From: Butyrivibrio sp. AE3004
Lineage (GTDB): Bacteria; Bacillota; Clostridia; Lachnospirales; Lachnospiraceae
Direction: 5' to 3'
NCBI RefSeq assembly: GCF_000703165.1
Contig: NZ_JNLQ01000002.1
Coordinates: 2,418,001-2,482,000 of the forward strand
Length of the DNA stretch: 64,000 nucleotides
Positions 1-8,315 of this stretch are shown here, piece by piece. Below the pieces are notes generated by a model, which searched no databases, was not told the origin of the DNA, and was given only the letters and a program-made list of their open reading frames with translations. Position numbers and translations under genes: made by a program. The stretch's first letter is position 1. The number at the start of each line of letters is the position of its first letter.

Positions 1-907
1 TCAGAAGTATCAGCTTGGTATCAAAAATCAGAGTCTCATTATTAAGCCCAAGACTTATATATCCGGATTTTCTCACAGCCTCAATAGCACTGACCTTCTG
101 TTCAAGATCGATTATGTTAGTCATTTTCGACCAGTCAATCTCAGTGGTAATTTTATCAACTTCTTCATTTATCTCAATCGCAGCAGCCTGCTTCATACTC
201 GGTATCAGAGTATTTGCGTAAACTGCGGCAACAAATCCGAGAGCACATGCCTGAACTCCGATTATCATGGATATAGTCCGGCTTAGCTTTGACTTCCTAA
301 GATCCGCCATTTTCATGGTAAGCTCGTCAACATCGGTTCTGTAATAGACGCCGCTGAAAAACAAAGCCTTTATCTTATTCGGCGATTTGGCAAATACCAG
401 ATACAAAACTGCCACGGAAAGAAACGCCTCCGGGAGCTCATTAATAAAATAGAAAAAGGATCTGGTCGGAATAAATTCCATAAAGCCTCTGCCCGCCAGT
501 ATTCCAAGTAAGCCTCCCCACACACTTCCGTAAAAGAACATGTAAAAAAGCATAACAAGAACTGCCTTCTTAATTTTTCCAAACATTCCGCTCATGGAAA
601 AATAATGAGTAATGGCAGCACCCAAAATATAAATGCCGGCCACAAACGCGAGCTCTTTATTAACCGATGCTTTAACAGCAAACAAAAGAAAGCATGACAA
701 AATTGAAGGTATTACGCCCTCAAACGCAGACAATATAATAAGCGGTGAAAACTTTAAAAAATACACAACCGCAAACTGAAAGGCACTTAAGCTCTCACTA
801 TTGTCTATATGCAAATTGTTATGAATAGTCAGTGTCGTTGTAACTGCGAATAATATGATCAGAACTATGTATCGCAGATAAAAGTTATAGTCGTGTTTTC
901 GGTACAT
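1..907 (-). CDS. Polytopic membrane sensor, N-terminal part (cut by window edge)
   Basis: The frame is open from an ATG at 907 to the window edge (302 codons), so only the N-terminus is present. A GAGGAA ribosome site lies 6 nt upstream. I see about six or seven hydrophobic segments in the first 245 residues, the first at residues 10-28 and the last near 225-245. A charged region then begins that would lie outside the membrane; its start (near residues 250-300) looks helical. The layout resembles a membrane sensor whose output domain is beyond the window. The gene starts 18 nt after the GGDEF-EAL stop, so they probably share a transcript and it may belong to the same c-di-GMP signalling unit. 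The family is not recognised; diguanylate cyclase, SpoIIE-type phosphatase or receptor are all possible. Confidence 0.75.
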   Translation of the reverse strand, partial: MYRKHDYNFYLRYIVLIILFAVTTTLTIHNNLHIDNSESLSAFQFAVVYFLKFSPLIILSAFEGVIPSILSCFLLFAVKASVNKELAFVAGIYILGAAITHYFSMSGMFGKIKKAVLVMLFYMFFYGSVWGGLLGILAGRGFMEFIPTRSFFYFINELPEAFLSVAVLYLVFAKSPNKIKALFFSGVYYRTDVDELTMKMADLRKSKLSRTISMIIGVQACALGFVAAVYANTLIPSMKQAAAIEINEEVDKITTEIDWSKMTNIIDLEQKVSAIEAVRKSGYISLGLNNETLIFDTKLILL

Positions 908-925
908 GGCAGTTTCCTCATCAAA

Positions 926-3286
926 TCACTGCTCTTCAAACTGTAGTCCAAGTCCTTTTCCTGCCTGCTTTGCCCTGCTCATCGCCTGGTCAGCTTTTCT
1001 GAAAAGATCATGGTAGCCTCTTCCCTGATCGGGATGTATCACATAACCTGCAGATATGGTAAAAGTAATCTTTTCTGAGTGATAGCTTACTTCGTAGGTG
1101 CTTTCGCACAATACATCTATCCTTTTCTTCAGATTATCAGGCTCCACATTTTCCACGAAAACAAGAAATTCATCCTGATCAAGGTGGCAGACAATTCCAT
1201 CTCTTCCAAAGATATCATCAAGCCTTGCGGATATTCTCCTTAAAACCTCATCTCCCGCAAAATTGCCGTATTTGTCATTAATAACTCTGAAATCATCTAT
1301 ATCAGCCATGATCATTGCGGATTTTCCGTTCTGATGCCTGTATAATCTGTTTCTTATTAGCGGTACTGCAGTATGTCTATTGTAAAGGCCTGTCAGAGAG
1401 TCTCTCTCCGCCATCTGTCTTACAAGATCCTTGGAACGCTTATATTCATCTATATCAAAAGAGAGGAAGTAAGCTATAAGCTCACCGTTATCCTCCATTA
1501 TCTGATATATGGTATGTGTCCATCTCGGTGCCATCTTGACATCCACAATCCTGTGAAACTCAAGATCATCAGAAGTTATCCCGCTGTGATAAGCAAGTAT
1601 CAGTCTTTCTTTTCCAAAAAAGTCAGCTACGTTTTCCTGCTCATCCTTGATAACCGTATTCTCAACAATCTCATCTATCATCTTCTGGTAAGATTCTTCC
1701 TGATGATAGGACTTATCCAGAATTTTTCTCTTACTGCTAAGGTGAAGCCGCATAAGCTTATCCTTTGTCAGATTTGCCACTATGAAAAATGAATGCTTCT
1801 GAAACTGTGAGTAAGAATTGTATTCCAGCAAGGATACAAACCCCCTTGCTGCAAGAGTCAGATATACAGGCGATTCAGCCATAAAAAGCTCATCATCTAT
1901 GCTTCCGATTCTTTCCTCTTCGCCCTCTTCTTCCTCTTCCTTCTTAAGTTCGATTATTTTTCTGTTATGGTCGTATGCCTCTTCATCCTTTTCTAAAAGA
2001 TTTCTATCATCCTTACGTTCTGTGACTTCATCAAGATAATCGATGCACTCTTCCTTTGTCATGGGTCTTCCGAAAAAATACCCCTGGGCTTTTTCGCAGC
2101 CGACCCTCTTAAGGAAATCCCATGCCTCAAGGGTTTCAACGCCCTCTGCAAGTGTCTGGATGCCGATTTCCTCCGCCATGTTTATTACGTTCTCCCAAAT
2201 AGCTGTCTCCTTAGGATTGGAGCCAAAGTTCTGCAAAAACTTCATATCGAATTTTAAGACATCAAATTCGTAGTCCTTTAGAAGATTTAACGAGGAATAA
2301 CCGCTTCCAAAGTCATCCATCCAAACCTGATAACCACCGCGTCTGAATTTATCGATAGTTCCCTTTAGAGTATCCTGACTGTCACCAAGAGCACTCTCCG
2401 TAACCTCTATGTGAATAAGGCTCTTTGGAATGTTGCATTTGCCTACAGCATCATTTACCACACGATACATATCCTTTTGATGAAAATCTGTACGTGAGAT
2501 ATTTATTGAAACAGGGTGGGGCTTTAATCCCTGATCCATATATTCTCTTATATCGCGGCACACCTGTCTGACTATATAGGCATCCAGCTTATATATTTTA
2601 TGGGCATCTTCAAGAATCGGAATGAAAGCTCCGGGCATAAGAAAGCCGTGTTCCGGGTCAATCCACCGGGCAAGAGCCTCAAAACCGCATACTCGTCCCG
2701 TTATAACCCTGACTACAGGCTGATAATAGACATGAATATATCCGTTTGCAACAGCTTCATCTATATGATGGATTATGTAATGATCAAGGTCTAACTGCGT
2801 TCCCAGTTCTCTGTCATAATATCTGAAAATACTGTCGTAATTCTTCTTTATGCTATTGCATGCAATCCTCGCCTTATCACAAGCGCTGCTGATATCATAA
2901 TCATCCGGTTCGATCTGATAAATGCCCGCATGCAATTCTACCCCGGAATCCGGATTATAGCTCATAATCCTTCGTCCGAGGTCATCTATTCTGGATTCAA
3001 TACTGTCAAAATAAGCAAGCGCAACAAAATGATCATCCGAAAACCTGGCAACCATAAGCTCCGGAAAGATTTTGTTTATATGTTTTGCCATATTCTGTAA
3101 AAAGCGATCCCCTGCTTCAAAACCATAGCGGGCGTTGTAATTCTTGAAATTCTGCACATCAAAATAAATGATGACAAACTCACGATCCCTGTTGCTGCGG
3201 TTTTCCATCAGTTTTTGTGCTTCTTTTCTGAACGAATACAGATTTGGCAGACCTGTTAACTGATCAATCTCCTCATTTCTAAGCAT
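926..3286 (-). CDS. GGDEF-EAL-GGDEF protein, probable c-di-GMP phosphodiesterase
   Basis: Cytoplasmic c-di-GMP enzyme of 786 residues. An N-terminal GGDEF fold (about 5-150) has its signature changed to FSDDHF near residue 80. The EAL domain (about 165-420) keeps FEALAR near 199, an N-x-S motif, EVTES, DDFGSGYSS near 323, and LAEGVE, so c-di-GMP hydrolysis is likely. A PAS-like stretch (about 520-610) follows, then a second GGDEF fold whose signature reads LDQDEF near 700. Both cyclase sites look inactive; they may bind GTP or regulate the EAL domain. I chose the ATG at 3286 because GAGGG lies just upstream; a TTG at 3328 in the same frame has no such site. It lies between the small gene at 3546 and the membrane sensor, in one presumed operon. 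Confidence 0.9.
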   Translation of the reverse strand: MLRNEEIDQLTGLPNLYSFRKEAQKLMENRSNRDREFVIIYFDVQNFKNYNARYGFEAGDRFLQNMAKHINKIFPELMVARFSDDHFVALAYFDSIESRIDDLGRRIMSYNPDSGVELHAGIYQIEPDDYDISSACDKARIACNSIKKNYDSIFRYYDRELGTQLDLDHYIIHHIDEAVANGYIHVYYQPVVRVITGRVCGFEALARWIDPEHGFLMPGAFIPILEDAHKIYKLDAYIVRQVCRDIREYMDQGLKPHPVSINISRTDFHQKDMYRVVNDAVGKCNIPKSLIHIEVTESALGDSQDTLKGTIDKFRRGGYQVWMDDFGSGYSSLNLLKDYEFDVLKFDMKFLQNFGSNPKETAIWENVINMAEEIGIQTLAEGVETLEAWDFLKRVGCEKAQGYFFGRPMTKEECIDYLDEVTERKDDRNLLEKDEEAYDHNRKIIELKKEEEEEGEEERIGSIDDELFMAESPVYLTLAARGFVSLLEYNSYSQFQKHSFFIVANLTKDKLMRLHLSSKRKILDKSYHQEESYQKMIDEIVENTVIKDEQENVADFFGKERLILAYHSGITSDDLEFHRIVDVKMAPRWTHTIYQIMEDNGELIAYFLSFDIDEYKRSKDLVRQMAERDSLTGLYNRHTAVPLIRNRLYRHQNGKSAMIMADIDDFRVINDKYGNFAGDEVLRRISARLDDIFGRDGIVCHLDQDEFLVFVENVEPDNLKKRIDVLCESTYEVSYHSEKITFTISAGYVIHPDQGRGYHDLFRKADQAMSRAKQAGKGLGLQFEEQ

Positions 3287-3309
3287 ATATCCCTCGCAGA
3301 AACAAAAGT

Positions 3310-3354
3310 TATGACTTCCTGAACACAAAAAATGAAAATGGGTTCAAGAATTTA
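3310..3354. repeat. TATGAC stem-loop repeat, copy C
   Basis: Read on the plus strand this begins TATGACTTCCTGAAC, has an A-rich loop and closes with GGTTCAAGAAT. The arms TGAAC and GTTCA pair. Four further units occur at 6230, 6270, 11535 and 29187. This copy sits in the 65-nt gap between the small gene and the GGDEF-EAL gene. Confidence 0.65.
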
Positions 3355-3546
3355 TACTTCTCTTACAGCATAATATTGGTTGTTCTTATTGATGATAACA
3401 GGCGCTGTACTAAAAACTTCATCCCCTATATAACACCTGTCCTTTTCCTCATCCAGAGTAAAAGTCCTCTCGTCAGGATCATTTTTCATAACATTTGAAA
3501 GTGCCTGGCTTAAAGTCTCATCCGGACCGCACAAATAAATTTTCAT
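3352..3546 (-). CDS. Small conserved-looking protein of unknown function
   Basis: A 64-residue soluble protein with no signal peptide and no motif I recognise. It opens MKIYLCGPDE and ends with a short beta-rich stretch (YYAVREV). A strong AGGAGA site lies 6 nt before the ATG, and the gene sits 65 nt before the GGDEF-EAL start on the same strand, which makes it a credible first gene of that operon. The CGPDE opening and the 'YIGDEVF' region suggest a compact alpha/beta fold, but I cannot assign a function. A role with the c-di-GMP enzyme is inference from position only. Confidence 0.65.
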   Translation of the reverse strand: MKIYLCGPDETLSQALSNVMKNDPDERTFTLDEEKDRCYIGDEVFSTAPVIINKNNQYYAVREV

Positions 3547-3598
3547 TTTTTCTCCTCTTTAAATATCATTTTCTATCCGGTACATCCCGGCCGGATAA

Positions 3599-3689
3599 GG
3601 ATATACTGACTGTCCTTTTGGATTGCCTAAATATCCTGCTTTCGGATATACTGACTGCCTTCTTTACTTGTCAATAATATCCTGCTCCC
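3599..3689. repeat. Two tandem 45-bp hairpin-forming units
   Basis: Each unit begins GGATATACTGACTG (3599 and 3644) and ends ATATCCTGCT (3631 and 3677). GGATAT and ATATCC are inverted repeats, so each unit can form its own hairpin. They lie in the promoter region of the minus-strand c-di-GMP cluster. Confidence 0.6.
3645..3674 (-). promoter_or_regulatory. Possible promoter of the small-gene/GGDEF operon
   Basis: On the minus strand TTGACA (3669-3674) is followed after 18 nt by TATATC (3645-3650). The -10 hexamer lies inside one copy of the tandem repeat, so a repeat-binding factor would affect promoter use. The -10 is imperfect. Confidence 0.4.
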
Positions 3690-3943
3690 CACAAATTTTG
3701 TAGTGTTAAAGACTCATTGTATGACACGCTCTTAAGTCAAAATATTGCGTTATCATACAGTAACCCTACCGTACACCTACACGAATATAATACAACGAAA
3801 AGAATATCAAATGAGCGTTTTTATGTTTTTTTAAGACTATCTAAAGTATTCCTTTACAAACTTAATAAAATCAATCAAAATAGGATGGATTGCGATTCTT
3901 CGTAGTCGATAGTCATTGTTTATATATGAGGAGATTTGTTTTT
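3690..3943. other. Intergenic region without recognised gene
   Basis: AT-rich divergent spacer between the small minus-strand gene and the YczE-like gene. It contains no convincing reading frame with a ribosome site and no clear hairpin. It presumably carries the promoter for the plus-strand gene. Confidence 0.5.
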
Positions 3944-4606
3944 ATGAGCATTACAGAAAAGATCAAACAGTATTTTCAAAAGCCCGGTTTTGCCAAAAAG
4001 TTTTGGATAATGGCACTTGGAGTATTTTTTATGGGCTTTTTTCTTTCATTTCTGATTTCGGTCAATCTCGGAACTGACCCATGCACCTTCATGAATGTAA
4101 CCGTTTCCGACCGCCTTGGCATCATGTTCGGAAACTGGCAGCTTTTTATTAATTTTATACTGTTTATTTTTGTCATTCTTTTTGACCGCCATCAGATAGG
4201 TCCCGGCACTATCGCTAACATGGTCTTCATCGGATACATCGCAGATTTTTGCCGATGGATATGGAAAAGGACCATCCCTGATTATTTCTTCAGAGAATGG
4301 CCCTATAGAGGTATTGTCTTTATTATATGTCTTCTTTGCTTTGTCGTTGCCGCATCTCTCTACATGAATGCCGACATGGGCGTATCACCCTACGATGCCA
4401 TTCCGAACATTTTAAGTCAGAGAGTATTTAAGAAGGTTCCCTTTAAATTCGTAAGAATCTGTTTTGATGCAACAGCTTTACTCATAGGCCTTTTCCTTGG
4501 AGGAATGCTGGAACCCTGCACCGTCCTCATGGTCTTCCTCCTCGGCCCCACAATTACCTTCGTCGGAAATTTCCTGAACCAGAAGGTATTCAAGTTTGAA
4601 AGCTAA
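3944..4606 (+). CDS. YczE/YitT-like integral membrane protein
   Basis: A 220-residue polytopic membrane protein with about five or six hydrophobic segments. It matches the YczE/YyaS-type DUF161-related family by length and by the paired segments carrying NLGTDPCTFM and MGVSPYDAIP, which look like an internal duplication. The substrate is unknown in this family; transport is commonly proposed. I chose the ATG at 3944 because AGGAGA lies 9 nt upstream; upstream in-frame starts would place that site inside the gene. It stands alone, divergent from the c-di-GMP cluster and convergent with the AAA+ gene, sharing the terminator at 4685. Confidence 0.8.
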   Translation: MSITEKIKQYFQKPGFAKKFWIMALGVFFMGFFLSFLISVNLGTDPCTFMNVTVSDRLGIMFGNWQLFINFILFIFVILFDRHQIGPGTIANMVFIGYIADFCRWIWKRTIPDYFFREWPYRGIVFIICLLCFVVAASLYMNADMGVSPYDAIPNILSQRVFKKVPFKFVRICFDATALLIGLFLGGMLEPCTVLMVFLLGPTITFVGNFLNQKVFKFES

Positions 4607-4684
4607 CAAGATCAGGCGTCCATCGACAACTGATGAGGATGCAGTGGATTAAGTTTTATCAAGCATATGATCGAGTTAATATAT

Positions 4685-4736
4685 AAAAGCAGCGGACTCG
4701 TCTCTTTACAGACGCATATCCGCTGCTTTTTTCTTT
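4685..4736. terminator. Bidirectional terminator between YczE-like and AAA+ genes
   Basis: AAAAGCAGCGGA (4685-4696) pairs with TCCGCTGCTTTT (4719-4730), with a small inner GTCT/AGAC stem, followed by a T-rich run on both strands. Confidence 0.85.
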
Positions 4737-4744
4737 TAAACTAC

Positions 4745-6172
4745 TTATTCATTTTCGGATGATGTATTATCGTCCTCGGTTTCTGTTACTTCTTCCGATG
4801 AGGTGCTATCGTCCATAGTTTCAGCTGCTTCTTCCGATGAGGTGCTATCGTCCTTGGTTTCTGTTACCTCTTCTGATGATACACTATCTTCCTTTTTTTC
4901 GGATAATTCAGTTTTATCCTCTGTTTTATCTTCTGTTTTTTTCTCTTCTAATGTGTTATCTACCAAATCTTCACATGTGATCATCCTGATGGTTTCAGCC
5001 GTTGGATTTTCAAGCTTAGCGATTCTTCTTGCCTGATTAGTTACAATCTCCTCAAAGAGATTTCTTACCTCTCTGGCATTTGCGAAGTTCTCAAGTCTTG
5101 TAAGCTTTCTCTGGCTTATCATCTCCCTCACATGCTTCTTGGCGTCTTCCTCAAGCTCGTATTCATACTTCTCAAGATTCCTGTTAAATATCTCCACAAG
5201 CTCGTCCACAGAATAATCCGGGAACTCAATATACTTGTTGAAACGGGACTTAAGACCGGGATTAGAGTTTATGAATTTCTCCATAGGTGCTGTGTAGCCT
5301 GCAACAATAACAACCAGGTCATCTCTGTGATCCTCCATAGCTTTGAGGATTGTGTCTATCGCTTCCTGCCCGAAAGCATCATTTTCCTGAGAAAGTGCAT
5401 ATGCCTCATCAATGAAAAGCACTCCGCCAAGAGCCTGGTTGATTTTTTCCTGTGTCTTTAATGCTGTCTGTCCTACATAACCGGCGACAAGTCCTGAGCG
5501 GTCTACTTCAACCAGCTGTCCCTTTGAAAGGACACCTATCTGCTTGTAGATTCTTGAAATAATTCTCGCAACTGTTGTTTTACCTGTTCCGGGATTACCT
5601 GTAAATACGAGGTGAAGTGAAACAGGAACGGACTTCATTCCTTCATCCTTACGCATCTTCTGAACCTTAGCAAAGTCGGTAAGCTCTTTTACATCATGCT
5701 TAATAGAGGAAAGTCCGGTAAGGTTATTTAAATCCTCCATAGGATCAGTCTCAGGCTCAGGTTCCTTTGGTGCCTCCTGCTGAACCGTCTCTGATGTAGC
5801 TGTTGCTGTCGGACGAGGTGGTACAGGCTTATCTGCATTATTAAAAAGTGCACGGGCTTCGTTTAATGCCTCATCCGCGCTTGTAAGAGAGGGCTTAGAT
5901 CTGTCCGTTACACCTTTGATATCAGAGCCTGTTTTTGATCCTCTGATATCAGGGATTATATTTGCCCCTTTTATATCAGAGAGTACCTTCTCCGCCTTTT
6001 GTTTTACCCCAATGATATCCTTGCCTTTTCTTACTCTTTCGAAATCTTCACTCACACGGTTTTTGATCTTCTCTTCCTGTTTCGGATCATCAAAAACCGG
6101 AGGTTTTCCGTCTCCGCCCGATCCCGGACCAAAGAAATCGTTGTACATGTTTCCTAATAAATTGTCTGACAT
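4745..6172 (-). CDS. CbxX/SpoVK-family AAA+ ATPase with repeat-rich tails
   Basis: 475 residues with one AAA+ core (about 140-410). Walker A GNPGTGKTT lies near residue 190, Walker B LFIDEAYAL near 249, and the sensor/arginine-finger stretch NPGLKSRF follows VIVAGY. This matches the CbxX/CfqX (SpoVK) family, which remodels protein partners; the partner here is unknown. The N-terminal region carries short DI[KR]G repeats (roughly residues 45-80). The last 50 residues are an acidic array of 14-residue units containing STSSEE and TETxDD. I chose the ATG at 6172 because GAGGAGC precedes it; the upstream ATG at 6187 overlaps that site. Its neighbours are not sporulation genes, so a spore role is not supported. 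Confidence 0.88.
   Translation of the reverse strand: MSDNLLGNMYNDFFGPGSGGDGKPPVFDDPKQEEKIKNRVSEDFERVRKGKDIIGVKQKAEKVLSDIKGANIIPDIRGSKTGSDIKGVTDRSKPSLTSADEALNEARALFNNADKPVPPRPTATATSETVQQEAPKEPEPETDPMEDLNNLTGLSSIKHDVKELTDFAKVQKMRKDEGMKSVPVSLHLVFTGNPGTGKTTVARIISRIYKQIGVLSKGQLVEVDRSGLVAGYVGQTALKTQEKINQALGGVLFIDEAYALSQENDAFGQEAIDTILKAMEDHRDDLVVIVAGYTAPMEKFINSNPGLKSRFNKYIEFPDYSVDELVEIFNRNLEKYEYELEEDAKKHVREMISQRKLTRLENFANAREVRNLFEEIVTNQARRIAKLENPTAETIRMITCEDLVDNTLEEKKTEDKTEDKTELSEKKEDSVSSEEVTETKDDSTSSEEAAETMDDSTSSEEVTETEDDNTSSENE
4752..4890. repeat. 42-bp coding tandem repeat in the AAA+ gene
   Basis: Three to four units of 42 bp encode the 14-residue acidic array (DDSTSSEEVTET-like). The best two units differ at only a few bases (for example GGTGCTATCGTCC recurs), which suggests recent expansion by slippage or unequal crossover. 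Confidence 0.75.
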
Positions 6173-6229
6173 AATATAGCTCCTCATCTATAAAGTATTT
6201 TTTCTGACTTATGTCGGTGTATTGCTCTA

Positions 6230-6313
6230 TATGACTTTTGAACGCAAAAATAAACTATGTTCAATAATCTATGACTTTTCGAACGATAACAAGGAAAAAT
6301 CGTTCAGAAATCT
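6230..6313. repeat. TATGAC stem-loop repeat, copies B1 and B2 in tandem
   Basis: B1 (6230-6269) begins TATGACTTTTGAACG and closes with GTTCAATAATC. B2 (6270-6313) begins TATGACTTTTCGAACG and closes with CGTTCAGAAATCT. The two are head-to-tail with a 40-nt period. They lie directly upstream of the AAA+ gene. Confidence 0.7.
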
Positions 6314-6403
6314 GCCTTTGGCAGACAAGCCTTTCGTTTTGCGAAAGCATGGTTCATTACGGATACCGTATTTCTTATGAAATTCGTCATTTTCTCTCAC
6401 ATG

Positions 6404-6445
6404 AAAACTGCCTCAAGCGGCAGAGCCACCTGGGGCAGTTTTTAC
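6404..6445 (-). terminator. Terminator-like hairpin after the GH25 gene
   Basis: AAAACTGCC (6404-6412) pairs with GGCAGTTTT (6434-6442). It lies 37 nt beyond the GH25 stop. Two more small hairpins follow leftward (6311-6325 TCTGCC/GGCAGA and 6331-6347 CTTTCG/CGAAAG). The T-run is weak on the minus strand. Confidence 0.5.
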
Positions 6446-6481
6446 ATCTTTTGACTTTGGATAGTCGATACCAAAGTAATA

Positions 6482-7963
6482 TTAGTTGTACCAGTTAGAT
6501 ACATCACATCTGTTTGCAACTCCGTAGCCTGTTGCACTTGATGTATACTGCCATGCAAATTTACTTCCCGAATATCCGCAATATCCTCTGTAATCAGCAG
6601 CCCATACGGAATATGGAAGCTGACTCATATCTATATTGTTGTAGAGCCAGTATGTTGATGCATAAACACCTGCAGGAATTCCTCTTGCCTGTAACTGTGA
6701 ACATGCTCCCCTTACAGCAGCTGTTCTTGCAGCCTTGGACATATTGTCGGATCTTCCTTTTCCGGTTCCGCTGCTCTCTGTATCTATAAATACAGGCATT
6801 GAAATATTCATTCCGCCAAGCAGATTCGCTATATAGTTACCTTCCTCAACACCCTCTGCCTCAGTCAGTGCAGTTGTATAAAAATATACTGAAAAAGGAA
6901 TTCCGTGCTGCTGGCAGTTGAATACATTACTTCTGAACTTAATGTCTTCATTCAATGTTCCGCCTGAATATCCGCGGTATCCGCAGCGAATAATCACGCC
7001 GTCACAGCTTTTCTTAAGCTGCTCCCAGTTACTAACTGTGTTATGACTTGAGATATCTACCAGTTTACCTGTTCTGTAGGTAAGCTTACTATAGCCTGTT
7101 CCGTTGCCTTCTTCGCTATTTGCATTTGGATCCTTAGCTGTGACTGTGCACTTAGCAATCTTATTATTTGATCCTGCCTTACAGTATATCTCACATTCTC
7201 CGTAGTCCTTTACAGTTACAAGCCCCTTATAATCTACGGTAGCAACGCTGTTATCTGTTGATCCCCAGTAAACCGGAATATTATCATACTTGTCAGGTGT
7301 TACCTCTGCTGTCAGCTGGAAAGACTTACCTTTGCCTTTCTTCTTATAGGTCTTTGAATAAGTATTTAATTTTATATCTTTGACCTTTACTGACTTAGCG
7401 ACGGTAAGATGCATAATGTATACTGTACCGTCCTTTTTATCAGTAATCGTTATGTCACACTTACCATTCTTTATAGTCTGCACAACGCCCTTGCTTGTGA
7501 CCTTTGCAATCTTTTTATTAGATGACTTAAATCTGAACTGGGATTTGTTCTTATTTGTCTTAATAAGTGTACCGTATCTCGTAGCACTTATCATAAACTT
7601 CATACCGGCCATAACTCTGACATTCTCATCCTGTGCCTCAACCACCGGAAGTGTTGAAGGATCGATGGTTGCTGAGTCAGTACCGTTTGTTGTCTTACCA
7701 TCTCCTGTAGTCTGACTGTTGTTGGTATTGTCTACTATCGTAGCAGTATCGTTGGTAGCAAGTGTGTTAACACTCAAATCTGAATTGAGTGCTGTTTTGG
7801 AAGAATCCTTCTTCGTTGTAGTTTCGACACGCTCAATCTCAATATCCTTTGTATACGTCCCTGTATATTTAATCTTTGCAGCGTTAACGTTCACGGCCGG
7901 AACGGACGTGATAATCAGAGCCGCAGCCATAACACCGGCAACTATTTGATTTTTTAATTTCAT
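6482..7963 (-). CDS. Secreted GH25 lysozyme with Ig-like (BIG2) domains
   Basis: 493 residues. A signal peptide (1-29) ends in VNVNAA. A Ser/Thr-rich linker follows, then two BIG2-type Ig-like domains (about 110-190 and 200-275, with KKIAKVTSKGVV and NSVATVDYKGLV). The glycoside hydrolase 25 domain covers about 300-493: VDISSHN at its start, IIRCGYRGY, and the acidic pair in FIDTES that corresponds to the family catalytic Asp/Glu. GH25 enzymes cleave muramic acid beta-1,4 bonds in peptidoglycan; the Ig-like modules probably hold it in the wall. The ATG at 7963 has only a GGGGG-rich ribosome site. It is monocistronic by the flanking terminators. Confidence 0.92.
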   Translation of the reverse strand: MKLKNQIVAGVMAAALIITSVPAVNVNAAKIKYTGTYTKDIEIERVETTTKKDSSKTALNSDLSVNTLATNDTATIVDNTNNSQTTGDGKTTNGTDSATIDPSTLPVVEAQDENVRVMAGMKFMISATRYGTLIKTNKNKSQFRFKSSNKKIAKVTSKGVVQTIKNGKCDITITDKKDGTVYIMHLTVAKSVKVKDIKLNTYSKTYKKKGKGKSFQLTAEVTPDKYDNIPVYWGSTDNSVATVDYKGLVTVKDYGECEIYCKAGSNNKIAKCTVTAKDPNANSEEGNGTGYSKLTYRTGKLVDISSHNTVSNWEQLKKSCDGVIIRCGYRGYSGGTLNEDIKFRSNVFNCQQHGIPFSVYFYTTALTEAEGVEEGNYIANLLGGMNISMPVFIDTESSGTGKGRSDNMSKAARTAAVRGACSQLQARGIPAGVYASTYWLYNNIDMSQLPYSVWAADYRGYCGYSGSKFAWQYTSSATGYGVANRCDVSNWYN

Positions 7964-8060
7964 GGAAAAATACCCCCGAATAAAACAAAAAAACTTTTTT
8001 ATCAGTGTAAGTATAACACAGCGGGATGGGGGTTACTAGTCTTTACTTATTACTCGCAGT

Positions 8061-8234
8061 GAAGCCATCCATTCATAAATGCGCAGTTCTCGGACGAGGA
8101 TGTTGGTTTTCAAAACGAAGTAAACAGCAAATGCCGATTTCTCTGAGCGACGTCGAAATGAGGCATTTGCTGTTTATTGAGTTTTAGAAAACCACACCGC
8201 AGACAAAAACAAGTATTTCAGAATGGATATCTTC
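8061..8234. repeat. Large nested inverted-repeat structure
   Basis: Outer arms GAAG-cc-ATCCATTC (8061-8074) and GAATGGAT-at-CTTC (8221-8234) enclose a long hairpin (8104-8194) with TGGTTTTC outer and AAACAGCAAATGCC inner arms. The region has no reading frame and no T-run, so it is not a simple terminator. Confidence 0.6.
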
Positions 8235-8249
8235 GCGGTTCGGCGTATA

Positions 8250-8284
8250 GATAAAGAAAGGCTGCCGCACTAGTGCGACAACCT
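8250..8284 (-). terminator. Terminator of the GGGtGRT operon
   Basis: AGGCTGCCGCAC (8259-8270) pairs with GTGCGACAACCT (8273-8284) with two G-U type mismatches; on the minus strand it is followed by TTTCTTTAT. Confidence 0.75.
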
Positions 8285-8315
8285 CTCATATTTGTAATAT
8301 TAAATTCTAAAAGGA

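Noticed and set aside
6180..6400. c-di-GMP riboswitch near the AAA+ gene
   Set aside because: The conserved core and tetraloop-receptor patterns are not present; the region is explained by the tandem TATGAC repeat and small hairpins.
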